From Galbibacter sp038433465 (GTDB taxonomy: Bacteria; Bacteroidota; Bacteroidia; Flavobacteriales; Flavobacteriaceae): a stretch of DNA of 64,000 nt. The notes beneath the pieces are model-generated. The model did no database searches. It worked only from the letters and a program-made list of their open reading frames with translations, and was not told the origin of the DNA. Shown here piece by piece: positions 53,904 to 61,401 of this stretch. Position 1 is the stretch's first letter. Each line of letters opens with the position of its first letter. The stretch lies in assembly GCF_038433465.1 (NCBI RefSeq), contig NZ_JAESVF010000005.1:153971-217970 (forward strand), written 5' to 3'. Position numbers and translations under genes: made by a program.

Positions 53904-54350
53904 GTCATATCGAGCCTGCCTTTGTCGGCAGACAGGCGGAGTCGAGATATCTCATGCTGTTGAATTGTTTAATCGGTTAATTGTTGAATTGGAAGTCAAA
54001 AAGTAAATATGTTAAAGAGTAAAGATTTGTTTTGTTTAAACTTTGCCACTTTGTTCCTTTTTTACTTTGTAAAATTCGGTCATATCGAGCTTGCCTTTGT
54101 CGGCAGACAGAGGGAGTCGAGATATCACAATCTGTTGAATTGTTTAATCGGTTAATTGTTGAATTGAAAGTCAAAAAGTAAATAAGTTAAAGAGTAAAGA
54201 TTTGTTTTATTTAAACTTAGCCACTTTGTCTCTTTGTCTCTTTGTCTCTTTGTGAAATTCGGTCATATCGAGCCTGCCTTTGTCGGCAGACAGGCGGAGT
54301 CGAGATATCTCATGTTGTTGAATTGTTTAATCGGTTAATTGTTGAATTGA
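53904..54350. repeat. Three-copy tandem array of a 175/183-bp unit
   Basis: Copies begin at GTCATATCGAG 53904, 54079 and 54262, giving spacings of 175 and 183. Each has a palindrome-bearing head (GTCATATCGAG, nested module, GGAGTCGAGATAT), then TGTTGAATTGTTTAATCGGT and TAATTGTTGAATTG, then AAAGTAAATA and AAGAGTAAAGATTTG. The last copy ends early. In copy 2 the octamer TCTCTTTG is repeated three times where copy 1 has different T-rich sequence, accounting for most of the eight extra bases. Confidence 0.9.
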
Positions 54351-54541
54351 AAGTTAATAAAAAAATAAGTAAAGAGGAAGACTTGTTTTCATTCATACTT
54401 TGAAATTTTGTGTCTATGCATCTTTGTAACTAAAGAAAGAACTATGATTTTAGGTAAAATCTAAATCTCCTAATCACACTTTTCAAATCCCAAATTGTAA
54501 CAGCCAACAACAATTTTTTAAGTATCTTCGTCTGCAAATAA

Positions 54542-55540
54542 TTGAAATTGGAAAAGAAACGAATTTTAATAACAGGAGCTGCAGGTTTTTTAGGATCTCA
54601 CCTTTGCGATCGATTTATTGCTGAAGGAATGTACGTAATAGGAATGGATAATTTAATTACTGGAGACCTTAAAAATATCGAACATTTAAAAAGCAATGAA
54701 AATTTTGAGTTTCGTAATCACGACGTAACAACATTTGTTGATGTTTCTGAATCGTTAGATTATATTTTACATTTTGCTTCTCCTGCTAGTCCGATTGATT
54801 ATTTAAAAATTCCAATTCAAACATTAAAAGTAGGTGCGCTCGGTACTCACAATCTGCTAGGCTTGGCCAAAGACAAAAAGGCTCGCATTTTGGTGGCATC
54901 GACTTCTGAAGTTTATGGCGACCCTTTGGTGCACCCGCAAACAGAAGAATATTACGGAAATGTAAGTCCAGTAGGGCCTCGTGGAGTTTATGATGAAGCC
55001 AAAAGATTCATGGAGTCTATTACAATGGCGTACCATCGTTTTCATGGTGTAGATACTCGTATTGCACGAATTTTTAATACATATGGTCCAAGAATGCGAC
55101 TCAACGACGGTCGAGTAATTCCTGCGTTCATTGGGCAAGCATTACGCGGAGAAGATCTAACTGTTTTTGGCGATGGAAGTCAGACGCGTTCTTTTTGTTT
55201 TGTTGATGATCAGGTGGAAGGTATTTACAGGTTATTGATGAGTAATTACCACGAGCCTGTAAATATTGGTAATCCGACAGAAATTTCAATTAAAGATTTT
55301 GCGGAAGAAATTATTAAACTGACGGGGACAAATCAAAAAGTAGTTTACAAGCCGCTACCTACAGACGATCCTTTGCAGCGCCGTCCAGATATTACAAAGG
55401 CTAAGGAGATACTTGGTTGGGAACCTAAAACTTCAAGAGAAACAGGAATGAAAATCACTTATGATTATTTTAAAAATCTTCCTGAAAGCGAATTATATAA
55501 AAAGGAGCATCGCGATTTTTCAGATAGAAATAGAAAGTAA
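54542..55540 (+). CDS. UDP-glucuronate decarboxylase-like extended SDR
   Basis: NAD-dependent nucleotide-sugar enzyme, 332 residues, probably converting UDP-glucuronate to UDP-xylose (UXS-like). Seen are the ITGAAGFLGSHLCDRF cofactor loop, DNLITGDLKNIEHL, HFASPASPIDYLKIPIQTLKVG, the catalytic Ser-Tyr-Lys set (STSEVYGDP; YDEAKRF), ARIFNTYGPRM, VFGDGSQTRSFCFVDD and RPDITKAKEILGWEP. The start must be TTG, because TAA directly precedes it and no ATG lies nearby. In such enzymes the product feeds surface polysaccharides. Substrate is inferred from the ASPASPIDY motif, characteristic of UXS. Confidence 0.85.
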   Translation: MKLEKKRILITGAAGFLGSHLCDRFIAEGMYVIGMDNLITGDLKNIEHLKSNENFEFRNHDVTTFVDVSESLDYILHFASPASPIDYLKIPIQTLKVGALGTHNLLGLAKDKKARILVASTSEVYGDPLVHPQTEEYYGNVSPVGPRGVYDEAKRFMESITMAYHRFHGVDTRIARIFNTYGPRMRLNDGRVIPAFIGQALRGEDLTVFGDGSQTRSFCFVDDQVEGIYRLLMSNYHEPVNIGNPTEISIKDFAEEIIKLTGTNQKVVYKPLPTDDPLQRRPDITKAKEILGWEPKTSRETGMKITYDYFKNLPESELYKKEHRDFSDRNRK

Positions 55541-55928
55541 AGTTTGAAACTTAGTGGAGCAAAGAGGGAGTTTAGAATAAAACATCCCTAAAGTCCCCTC
55601 AAGGGGACAATGAATTTCCTCCGCTACCGCACGATTATATCCTGTGGGGATAAATATTATAAAAGAGGACTGATATAAGTCATAGGTGCAAATTTAGTAC
55701 CTAGAAGGATGAAATTAAAACTAAAAACATCCTTTTAAGTTCCCTCAAGGGATAATGTATTTCCCCCTTTGAAGGGGGCTAGGGGGATGTAAAGAAGCTG
55801 AAAAAAAGATTTATAATCAAACTGCAATCAACAATCAATAAAAAACTTTTCACTTAATAAATTATGTTTTTGCTTTTACTGGATGTACCTTTGAGGTTTT
55901 AAAATAAAGTCTATTTAATTCAGTAAAA
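55541..55928. repeat. Repeat-containing region between the epimerase and purD genes
   Basis: 388 bases, no gene. It has CCCCTCAAGGGG (near 55585), TTCCCTCAAGGGA (near 55740), and TTCCCCCTTTGAAGGGGGCT then AGGGGGATGT (55761-55790). The last is repeated with small changes at 63706 and 63861, so it is a dispersed palindrome. A TACCTTTG box (55886-55893), fitting TAnnTTTG, is the likely -7 of purD. Its -33 is not evident. Confidence 0.75.
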
Positions 55929-57200
55929 ATGAACATTCTTATACTCGGTTCTGGAGGTAGAGAACATACCTTTGCATGGAAAATTGCACAAAGTAACAAA
56001 CTTACCAATCTTTTTGTAGCTCCAGGAAATGCAGGAACTGCGAAGATAGCAACCAATGTTAATATTGCGGTTACAGATTTTTTAGCAATTAAAGAATTAG
56101 TATTGACCGAAAATATCGAAATGGTGGTTGTAGGGCCAGAGGATCCTTTGGTGCAAGGTGTTCACGATTTCTTTTTAAATGACGAAAAACTAAAAAATAT
56201 TCCTGTTATCGGGCCACAAAAAAGTGGAGCTATTTTAGAAGGAAGTAAAGAGTTTGCTAAAGAGTTTATGGCGCGTCACAATGTACCAACTGCTGCCTAC
56301 CAGAGTTTTACTTCAGAAAGCTTAGAGGCAGGTTACGCATTTTTAGAAATGCTCAATGCGCCATATGTGTTAAAAGCAGATGGTTTGGCAGCAGGAAAAG
56401 GGGTTTTAATTTTAAACGACCTTAACGAAGCCAAAGCTGAACTCAAAAATATGTTAGTCGATGCCAAATTTGGAAACGCAAGTGCCAAAGTGGTTATCGA
56501 AGAGTTTTTAAGCGGAATAGAGCTGAGTGTTTTTGTACTTACCGATGGGAAAAACTACCTAACACTTCCAACAGCAAAAGATTATAAGCGTATTGGAGAA
56601 GGTGACACTGGATTGAATACTGGTGGAATGGGAGCTGTTTCTCCTGTGCCATTTGCCGACGCTACTTTTATGAAAAAGGTAGAAGACAGAATTGTAAAAC
56701 CAACTATTGAAGGTTTCCAAAAAGATGAAATTCCGTATAAAGGTTTTGTGTTTATTGGTCTTATAAAAGTGGGAGAGGAGCCTTACGTTATCGAGTACAA
56801 TGTGCGTATGGGAGATCCAGAAACCGAGGTGGTGTTGCCACGTGTTAAAAACGATATGGTTACATTGTTGCAAGCTACTGCAAACGGTACTTTAAATACG
56901 ATTGATTTGGAGGTAGATGAAAGAACTGCTACAACGGTGGTTGCCGTTTCGGGAGGCTATCCTGAAGCCTACGAAAAAGGGAAAGAGATCACAGGATTAG
57001 AAACTGTTTCAGACTCCATAGTTTTTCATGCGGGAACTCAACTAAAAGATAACAAAGTGCTTTCTTCTGGAGGTCGTGTACTTGCTGTTACTTCTTATGG
57101 CGAGCATTTTAATGACGCTTTGAAATTATCTTATGAGAGTTTAGAAAAAATTTCTTTTGATAAAATGAACTTCAGAAAAGACATCGGTTTCGATTTATAA
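55929..57200 (+). CDS. purD: Phosphoribosylamine--glycine ligase (GAR synthetase)
   Basis: Purine synthesis step two: ATP-dependent joining of glycine to phosphoribosylamine. The 423-residue ATP-grasp protein is of usual length: ILGSGGREHTFAWKIAQSN, FVAPGNAGTA, VVVGPEDPLVQGV, KEFMARHNVPTAAY, YVLKADGLAAGKGVLIL, LPTAKDYKRIGEGDTGLNTGGMGAVSP and EYNVRMGDPETEVVLPRVK. It is alone in its strand group but close to an unidentified GATase-like gene. Confidence 0.97.
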   Translation: MNILILGSGGREHTFAWKIAQSNKLTNLFVAPGNAGTAKIATNVNIAVTDFLAIKELVLTENIEMVVVGPEDPLVQGVHDFFLNDEKLKNIPVIGPQKSGAILEGSKEFAKEFMARHNVPTAAYQSFTSESLEAGYAFLEMLNAPYVLKADGLAAGKGVLILNDLNEAKAELKNMLVDAKFGNASAKVVIEEFLSGIELSVFVLTDGKNYLTLPTAKDYKRIGEGDTGLNTGGMGAVSPVPFADATFMKKVEDRIVKPTIEGFQKDEIPYKGFVFIGLIKVGEEPYVIEYNVRMGDPETEVVLPRVKNDMVTLLQATANGTLNTIDLEVDERTATTVVAVSGGYPEAYEKGKEITGLETVSDSIVFHAGTQLKDNKVLSSGGRVLAVTSYGEHFNDALKLSYESLEKISFDKMNFRKDIGFDL

Positions 57201-57281
57201 TTGTAATTTTCAGTTTAAATTTGATAAAACTGAAAAATGAAACCAATTGCATCGTATATAAAATTACAAAAAGAGCATTCC

Positions 57282-58544
57282 ATGAAATATTGGGTGCTCT
57301 TTTTTTTATTGTTTTGCGGATTGCAATTTTCTTTTGCGTCGTACATTTTAATTCCGATGGATGAAGAAACGCAAGAAAATCATTTAAAAGCATACGGAAT
57401 TGCCTACTGGATTTTAGCAAAAAATGAAAAAGCGAAATGGTTATTAAATTATCGGGGTGGTTCTTTTCTGCTGAATGATACCGAGGATACGCGTAGAGAA
57501 TGTCAAATAAGAGGAGTTTCTTTTGAAGTACTTTCGGATGCAAAGGCTACGCAAATTTTAGATGAAATAAGTAGTCCGTCTAAAAATCAAGAAGCGGTAG
57601 TTTTAGAAAAAGCTCCTAAAATAGCGGTGTATTCTCCAAAAGGAAATCAACCTTGGGATGATGCAGTAACCATGGTGCTTACTTTTGCTGAAATTCCATA
57701 CGATGTGGTGTATGATACCGAAGTTCTTCAAGGAAAACTTTTGTTGTACGATTGGTTGCATTTGCATCATGAAGATTTTACAGGTCAATACGGAAAATTC
57801 TACGGCGCTTATCGCGCAACGCCATGGTATATTCAAGGGAAGCAAGAGGCTGAAGCTTTGGCAAAAGAATTAGGTTTCGATAAAGTTTCAAAAGAAAAAT
57901 TGGCAGTGGCTACCACAATTCGCGATTATGTTGTTGGAGGCGGATTTATGTTTGCGATGTGTTCTGCAACCGATAGTTTTGATATTGCACTGGCAGCAAG
58001 TACAACCGATATTTGTGAAACAATGTTTGACGGAGACCCTGCAGCTCCCAATTATCAAGCGCAATTAGATTTCTCTCAGACTTTTGCTTTTCGCGATTTT
58101 GTACTGAAGCGCAATCCGATGGAATATGAGTTTTCTTCAATCGATATGACAGAAAAACGACGTACCATCCAAAAAGAAACCGATTATTTCACCTTGATGG
58201 ATTTTTCAGCAAAATGGGATCCAATTCCTACCATGCTTTGCCAAAATCATACTACTTTGGTAAAAGGGTTTATGGGGCAAACAACCGCATACGATCCAAA
58301 TACAATTAGACCAACTGTTTTGGTGTTAGCAGAAAATAAAGTAAATGGAGAAGCGCGTTACATTCATGGAATTAAAGGGAAAGGTTTTTTTACTTTTTAC
58401 GGCGGTCATGATCCTGAAGATTATCAGCATAGGGTAGGCGATCCGAAAACCGAATTAGAACTGCATCCAAATTCTCCAGGATATCGATTAATTTTGAATA
58501 ATGTATTGTTTCCAGCAGCAAAAAAGAAGAAGCAAAAAACATAA
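57282..58544 (+). CDS. Exported GATase1-like protein (sometimes labelled 'asparagine synthetase B')
   Basis: 420 residues from ATG 57282, chosen because it begins a signal peptide (MKYWVLFFLLFCGLQFSFAS). The ATG at 57237 is possible but adds a non-signal stretch. Flavobacterial homologues are sometimes labelled asparagine synthetase B, yet there is no class II amidotransferase Cys start, no ATP-pyrophosphatase SGGxDS motif and no tRNA or aspartate site. Instead a class I glutamine-amidotransferase-like core is seen: WLHLHHEDF, then DYVVGGGFMFAMCSATDSFDIAL with a possible nucleophile Cys in FAMCSAT, then FTFYGGHDPEDY. Function unknown; probably periplasmic. It is followed seven bases later by yjbQ. 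Confidence 0.8.
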   Translation: MKYWVLFFLLFCGLQFSFASYILIPMDEETQENHLKAYGIAYWILAKNEKAKWLLNYRGGSFLLNDTEDTRRECQIRGVSFEVLSDAKATQILDEISSPSKNQEAVVLEKAPKIAVYSPKGNQPWDDAVTMVLTFAEIPYDVVYDTEVLQGKLLLYDWLHLHHEDFTGQYGKFYGAYRATPWYIQGKQEAEALAKELGFDKVSKEKLAVATTIRDYVVGGGFMFAMCSATDSFDIALAASTTDICETMFDGDPAAPNYQAQLDFSQTFAFRDFVLKRNPMEYEFSSIDMTEKRRTIQKETDYFTLMDFSAKWDPIPTMLCQNHTTLVKGFMGQTTAYDPNTIRPTVLVLAENKVNGEARYIHGIKGKGFFTFYGGHDPEDYQHRVGDPKTELELHPNSPGYRLILNNVLFPAAKKKKQKT

Positions 58545-58550
58545 TGTTGC

Positions 58551-58973
58551 ATGAATTTTTTTCAGAAAGAAATTAAATTAAAAGCACAGAAGCGCGGTTT
58601 TCATCTTATTACCGATGAAGTTTTAAATGCGATTCCAGAAATCAAAAAAATTAAAATCGGACAATTACAGGTTTTTATCAAGCATACTTCAGCGAGTTTG
58701 ACCATAAATGAAAATGCCGATCCTTCGGTAAGAGTCGATTTTGAAAGTCATATTAATAAAATGGTTCCCGAAAATGCACCTTATTATATTCATACGTATG
58801 AAGGGCCAGACGATATGCCAGCGCATATAAAAGCATCTTTAATGGGGGCATCGGTGCAAATACCCATTACAAACGGACGTTTAAATCTGGGAATTTGGCA
58901 AGGTATTTACCTTTGTGAGCATCGTGATTTTGGTGGTGCGCGTTCTGTAGTAATTACCGCTATGGGTAATTAA
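58551..58973 (+). CDS. YjbQ-family (UPF0047) protein
   Basis: 140 residues: RGFHLITDEVLNAIPEIKKI, IKHTSASLTINENADPSVRVDFESHINKMVPENAPYYIHTYEGPDDMPAHIKASLMGASVQIPITNGRLNLGIWQGIYLCEHRDFGGAR. This is the YjbQ family, named secondary thiamine-phosphate synthase in some resources because some members show weak thiamine-phosphate synthase activity. The physiological role is uncertain. His and Cys residues on conserved loops (KHTSAS, LCEHRDFGG) fit metal binding. It is directly behind the GATase-like gene and may be co-transcribed. Confidence 0.9.
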   Translation: MNFFQKEIKLKAQKRGFHLITDEVLNAIPEIKKIKIGQLQVFIKHTSASLTINENADPSVRVDFESHINKMVPENAPYYIHTYEGPDDMPAHIKASLMGASVQIPITNGRLNLGIWQGIYLCEHRDFGGARSVVITAMGN

Positions 58974-58974
58974 A

Positions 58975-59784
58975 TTACATCTCTTTTGCTGAAATAAGTT
59001 TATCTAAAATGTATTCAACTCCGTTTTCATCGTTACTCTTTGTTTGGTAATTGGCTACTTTCACTACATTTGGATGTGCATTTTCCATGGCGTAACTAAA
59101 ATCTGCCAAAGCAAGCATTTCAAGATCGTTGTTGTAATCTCCAAAAACCATTGTTTCTGCTTTTGTAACACCTAGTTTTTCTTGTACTAATTTTAAAGCA
59201 TATCCTTTGTTTGCATTTGGATGCGAAAGATCCAACCAGTTTTTACCAGAAACTTTTACTTGTAAACTTTCTTCCAAATGTTTTACTGCGGGGTAAATGT
59301 AATCTTCAGAACTGTCAAAATGGTATACGGCAATCTTTACAAAATCGTCGTTGGTAACTTTTGTAAGGTCTTCAACTATTTTGTAGGCTGCATAGTACTC
59401 ATTGAAAAGATTGATAAATTCGGTATTGTTGGTTTCTATATACGATGAGTTTTTTCCGCATAAAACAATATAAGTGTTATCGATATTTCGAAGGAGCTCG
59501 ATAAGCGAATTTATCTTTTCTGTCGGTAAATTGGTAGTTAGAAGTTCGTTTACACCTTGTTTTGCAATTCCTCCATTTTCAGCAATAATAGTTATTTGGT
59601 CTACAATTGGTGCTAGTTTGTTTGTAATGCTACTGTATTGTCTTCCGCTTGCGGCAACAAAATGAATTTGGTGCTGCTCGAATTTTTCAAACAGTTTATA
59701 GAATGTGTTGCTAACTTCGCCTTTGCTGTTGAGCAGTGTGCCGTCCATATCGGTTACTACCAACTTAACTTTTGATAAATCCAT
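58975..59784 (-). CDS. Cof-type HAD-IIB hydrolase
   Basis: 269 residues. Motif I is LVVTDMDGTLLNS, motif II is AASGRQYSS, motif III is NKGYALKLVQ, and motif IV is VFGDYNNDLEMLALADFSYAMENAHPNV. A C2B cap lies between them. Such enzymes dephosphorylate sugar phosphates or flavin-type substrates, but the exact one is unknown. Its stop is one base from that of yjbQ, so the pair converge tightly. Confidence 0.92.
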   Translation of the reverse strand: MDLSKVKLVVTDMDGTLLNSKGEVSNTFYKLFEKFEQHQIHFVAASGRQYSSITNKLAPIVDQITIIAENGGIAKQGVNELLTTNLPTEKINSLIELLRNIDNTYIVLCGKNSSYIETNNTEFINLFNEYYAAYKIVEDLTKVTNDDFVKIAVYHFDSSEDYIYPAVKHLEESLQVKVSGKNWLDLSHPNANKGYALKLVQEKLGVTKAETMVFGDYNNDLEMLALADFSYAMENAHPNVVKVANYQTKSNDENGVEYILDKLISAKEM

Positions 59785-59919
59785 ATAGTTTTGATAAGGA
59801 GCAAAAATATAGTTTCTGATTTTAATTTGCGTTAATTGTTTGTTAGGATGAGATTGTTTTTTTTTTATCTATTAGCTATTGGGTGTTGATTTTTACTCTT
59901 TGTATTTTCTTCTCTGCGT

Positions 59920-59994
59920 TAGCGATTGTAGCAAGCTACCGTGTAGCGCGGAAAGCGCGACCCAAGGTAGTGATAACGGACTTGGGGAACGCCC
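59920..59994. repeat. Dispersed GCGATTGTAGC repeat
   Basis: Starts GCGTTAGCGATTGTAGC, runs over AAGCTACCGTG, GCGCGGAAAGCGCGACCC, AAGGTAGTGATAACGG and ACTTGGGGAACGCCC. Within it GTAGC-AA-GCTAC and GCGC-GGAAA-GCGC are small hairpins. I recognise this sequence type as a common dispersed repeat of flavobacterial genomes. The only copy in this window is here. Confidence 0.6.
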
Positions 59995-60000
59995 AAATAA

Positions 60001-60032
60001 AAAAATCCAGCCTTTTTCAAGACTGGATTTTT
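60001..60032 (-). terminator. Terminator of the thrS-infC-rpmI-rplT operon
   Basis: Perfect 10-bp stem (AAAAATCCAG 60001-60010 with CTGGATTTTT 60023-60032), 12-base loop. On the minus strand it ends in a T-run. It lies 31 bases past the rplT stop. Confidence 0.85.
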
Positions 60033-60062
60033 AAATAAGCGGAAAAATATGTTGTTAAACGT

Positions 60063-60407
60063 TTACTTTACTTTTTCAACAATTGCTTTGAAAGCTTCTG
60101 GGTGGTTCATAGCTAAATCGGCTAAAACCTTACGGTTTAATTCGATGTTTGCAGCTTTAACTCCTCCCATGAACTGAGAATAAGACATTCCGTGTAATCT
60201 AGCACCCGCATTGATACGAGTAATCCACAAAGCGCGGAAAGTTCTTTTCTTGTTTCTACGGTCTCTGTATGAGTAAGACATTGCTTTCTCAACCGCATTC
60301 TTGGCAACCGTCCAAACGTTTTTACGTCTACCGTAGTAGCCTTTTGCTTGCTTCAACACTTTTTTTCTTCGTGCTCTTGAAGCTACTGAATTTACTGATC
60401 TTGGCAT
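60063..60407 (-). CDS. rplT: 50S ribosomal protein L20
   Basis: Assembly and structural protein of the large subunit. ATG 60407 gives 114 residues: MPRSVNSVASRARRKKVLK, then AKGYYGRRKNVWTVAKNAVEKAMSYSYRDRRNKKRTFRALWITRINAGARLHGMSYSQFM. The upstream in-frame extension to 60443 has no L20 similarity. It is last in the classic infC-rpmI-rplT order, and in other bacteria L20 represses this operon. Confidence 0.97.
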   Translation of the reverse strand: MPRSVNSVASRARRKKVLKQAKGYYGRRKNVWTVAKNAVEKAMSYSYRDRRNKKRTFRALWITRINAGARLHGMSYSQFMGGVKAANIELNRKVLADLAMNHPEAFKAIVEKVK

Positions 60408-60531
60408 AATTTTAATTTTTTGTAGTAGGCGGTCTTTCGACACTTTGTTTCACAACTTTGTATTTATAACTTCATACTTGGTTGTGGCCTAACTCCAGGG
60501 TTAAACAATAATAATTGAACCGAAAGAACGA

Positions 60532-60729
60532 TTACTTTAAACGTAATTGTTCTTTGATACTGTTCTCATCTGCTTTATCTACTAAACCAGAGTGAGTAAG
60601 TGCAAGCTTACGCTTTTTAGACTTCTTTGTTAAGATGTGACTTTTAAAAGCGTGCTTTCTTTTGATTTTACCAGTACCTGTAAGCTTAAAACGCTTCTTA
60701 GCACTAGATTTAGTTTTCATTTTAGGCAT
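60532..60729 (-). CDS. rpmI: 50S ribosomal protein L35
   Basis: 65 residues: MPKMKTKSSAKKRFKLTGTG, then KIKRKHAFKSHILTKKSKKRKLAL, then THSGLVDKADENSIKEQLRLK, the L35 pattern. It sits between infC and rplT with a 124-base gap to rplT, longer than usual, which could hold an L20-type leader. I cannot draw a convincing L20-binding fold there. Confidence 0.97.
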   Translation of the reverse strand: MPKMKTKSSAKKRFKLTGTGKIKRKHAFKSHILTKKSKKRKLALTHSGLVDKADENSIKEQLRLK

Positions 60730-60817
60730 AATCCTAATATTTATTTAATAATTCCGCTTATTACTTTTATTCTTCTGAATAGTAAAACTTTGTACCTCGT
60801 ACTTTTAACTTTGTACT

Positions 60818-61372
60818 TTATTTAGTTTTTTTAGGAGCGATGAACATTGTCATACGCTTTCCTTCTAACTTAGGCATTTGTTCTACTTTTCCAATATCTT
60901 CCAATTCTGATGCTAACTTAAGTAACAGAATTTCTCCTTTGTCTTTGTAAACAATAGAACGTCCTTTAAAGAATACATACGCCTTTAATTTGGCTCCTTC
61001 TTTCAAGAACTTTTCTGCATGTTTCTTTTTAAAGTCGTAATCATGGTCATCTGTATTCGGACCAAAACGAATTTCTTTTACAACCACTTTTGAAGCTTTC
61101 GCCTTCAATGCTTTTTCTCTCTTCTTTTGCTCGTATAAGAACTTTTTATAGTCCATTATCTTACAAACTGGAGGTTTAGCATTTGGTGAAATCTCAACAA
61201 GATCCAATCCTAATTCTTCAGCTTTAGCTAAAGCTTCTTTAGTTGGGTAAACATCCATCTCAACATTATCGCCTACCAGTCTTACTTCTGGAACACGAAT
61301 TTCTCTGTTGGTTCTGTGCGGATTCTTAACTTCTCTCTTTTGAGCGTTTCTGTTAAATCTTTTAATTGCTAT
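60818..61372 (-). CDS. infC: Translation initiation factor IF-3, probable AUA start
   Basis: 184 residues if begun at ATA 61372 (read on the minus strand): IAIKRFNRNAQKREVKNPHR, then TNREIRVPEVRLVGDNVEMDVYPTKEALAKAEELGLDLVEISPNAKPPVCKIMDYKKFLYEQKKREK and the C-terminal domain ending KRMTMFIAPKKTK. Without this extension the ORF would begin at Met 39, losing the conserved NREIR...VRLVGDNVE start of the N-domain. An in-frame TAA lies two codons upstream (61378-61376). Between it and the N-domain the only plausible start codons are ATA (61372), which matches the family's MAIKR-type start, or ATT two codons on. It follows thrS by 29 bases. Confidence 0.9.
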   Translation of the reverse strand: MAIKRFNRNAQKREVKNPHRTNREIRVPEVRLVGDNVEMDVYPTKEALAKAEELGLDLVEISPNAKPPVCKIMDYKKFLYEQKKREKALKAKASKVVVKEIRFGPNTDDHDYDFKKKHAEKFLKEGAKLKAYVFFKGRSIVYKDKGEILLLKLASELEDIGKVEQMPKLEGKRMTMFIAPKKTK

Positions 61373-61401
61373 GGCTTATAATTTTTTAATTAAACTTTAT
61401 T

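Larger units (their letters stand above)
53818..54541. other. Repeat-rich intergenic region
   Basis: 724 bases with no credible gene. It holds the nrdJ terminator, a three-copy 175/183-bp tandem array, and a short AT-rich leader to the epimerase gene with a TATCTTCG box (54523-54530). A minus-strand frame of 65 residues at 53977-54174 lies inside the array and is not a gene. Confidence 0.8.

Noticed and set aside
53977..54174. 65-residue ORF on the minus strand
   Set aside because: Lies entirely within the tandem array and its residues mirror the repeated DNA; no gene-like composition.
53904..54350. CRISPR-like appearance of the tandem array
   Set aside because: Three long units of 175-183 bp with conserved content throughout; there are no unique spacers or cas genes.
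61258..61258. infC beginning at ATG 61258
   Set aside because: This drops 38 residues of the conserved IF3 N-domain, including NREIR and VRLVGDNVE, that continue in frame upstream.
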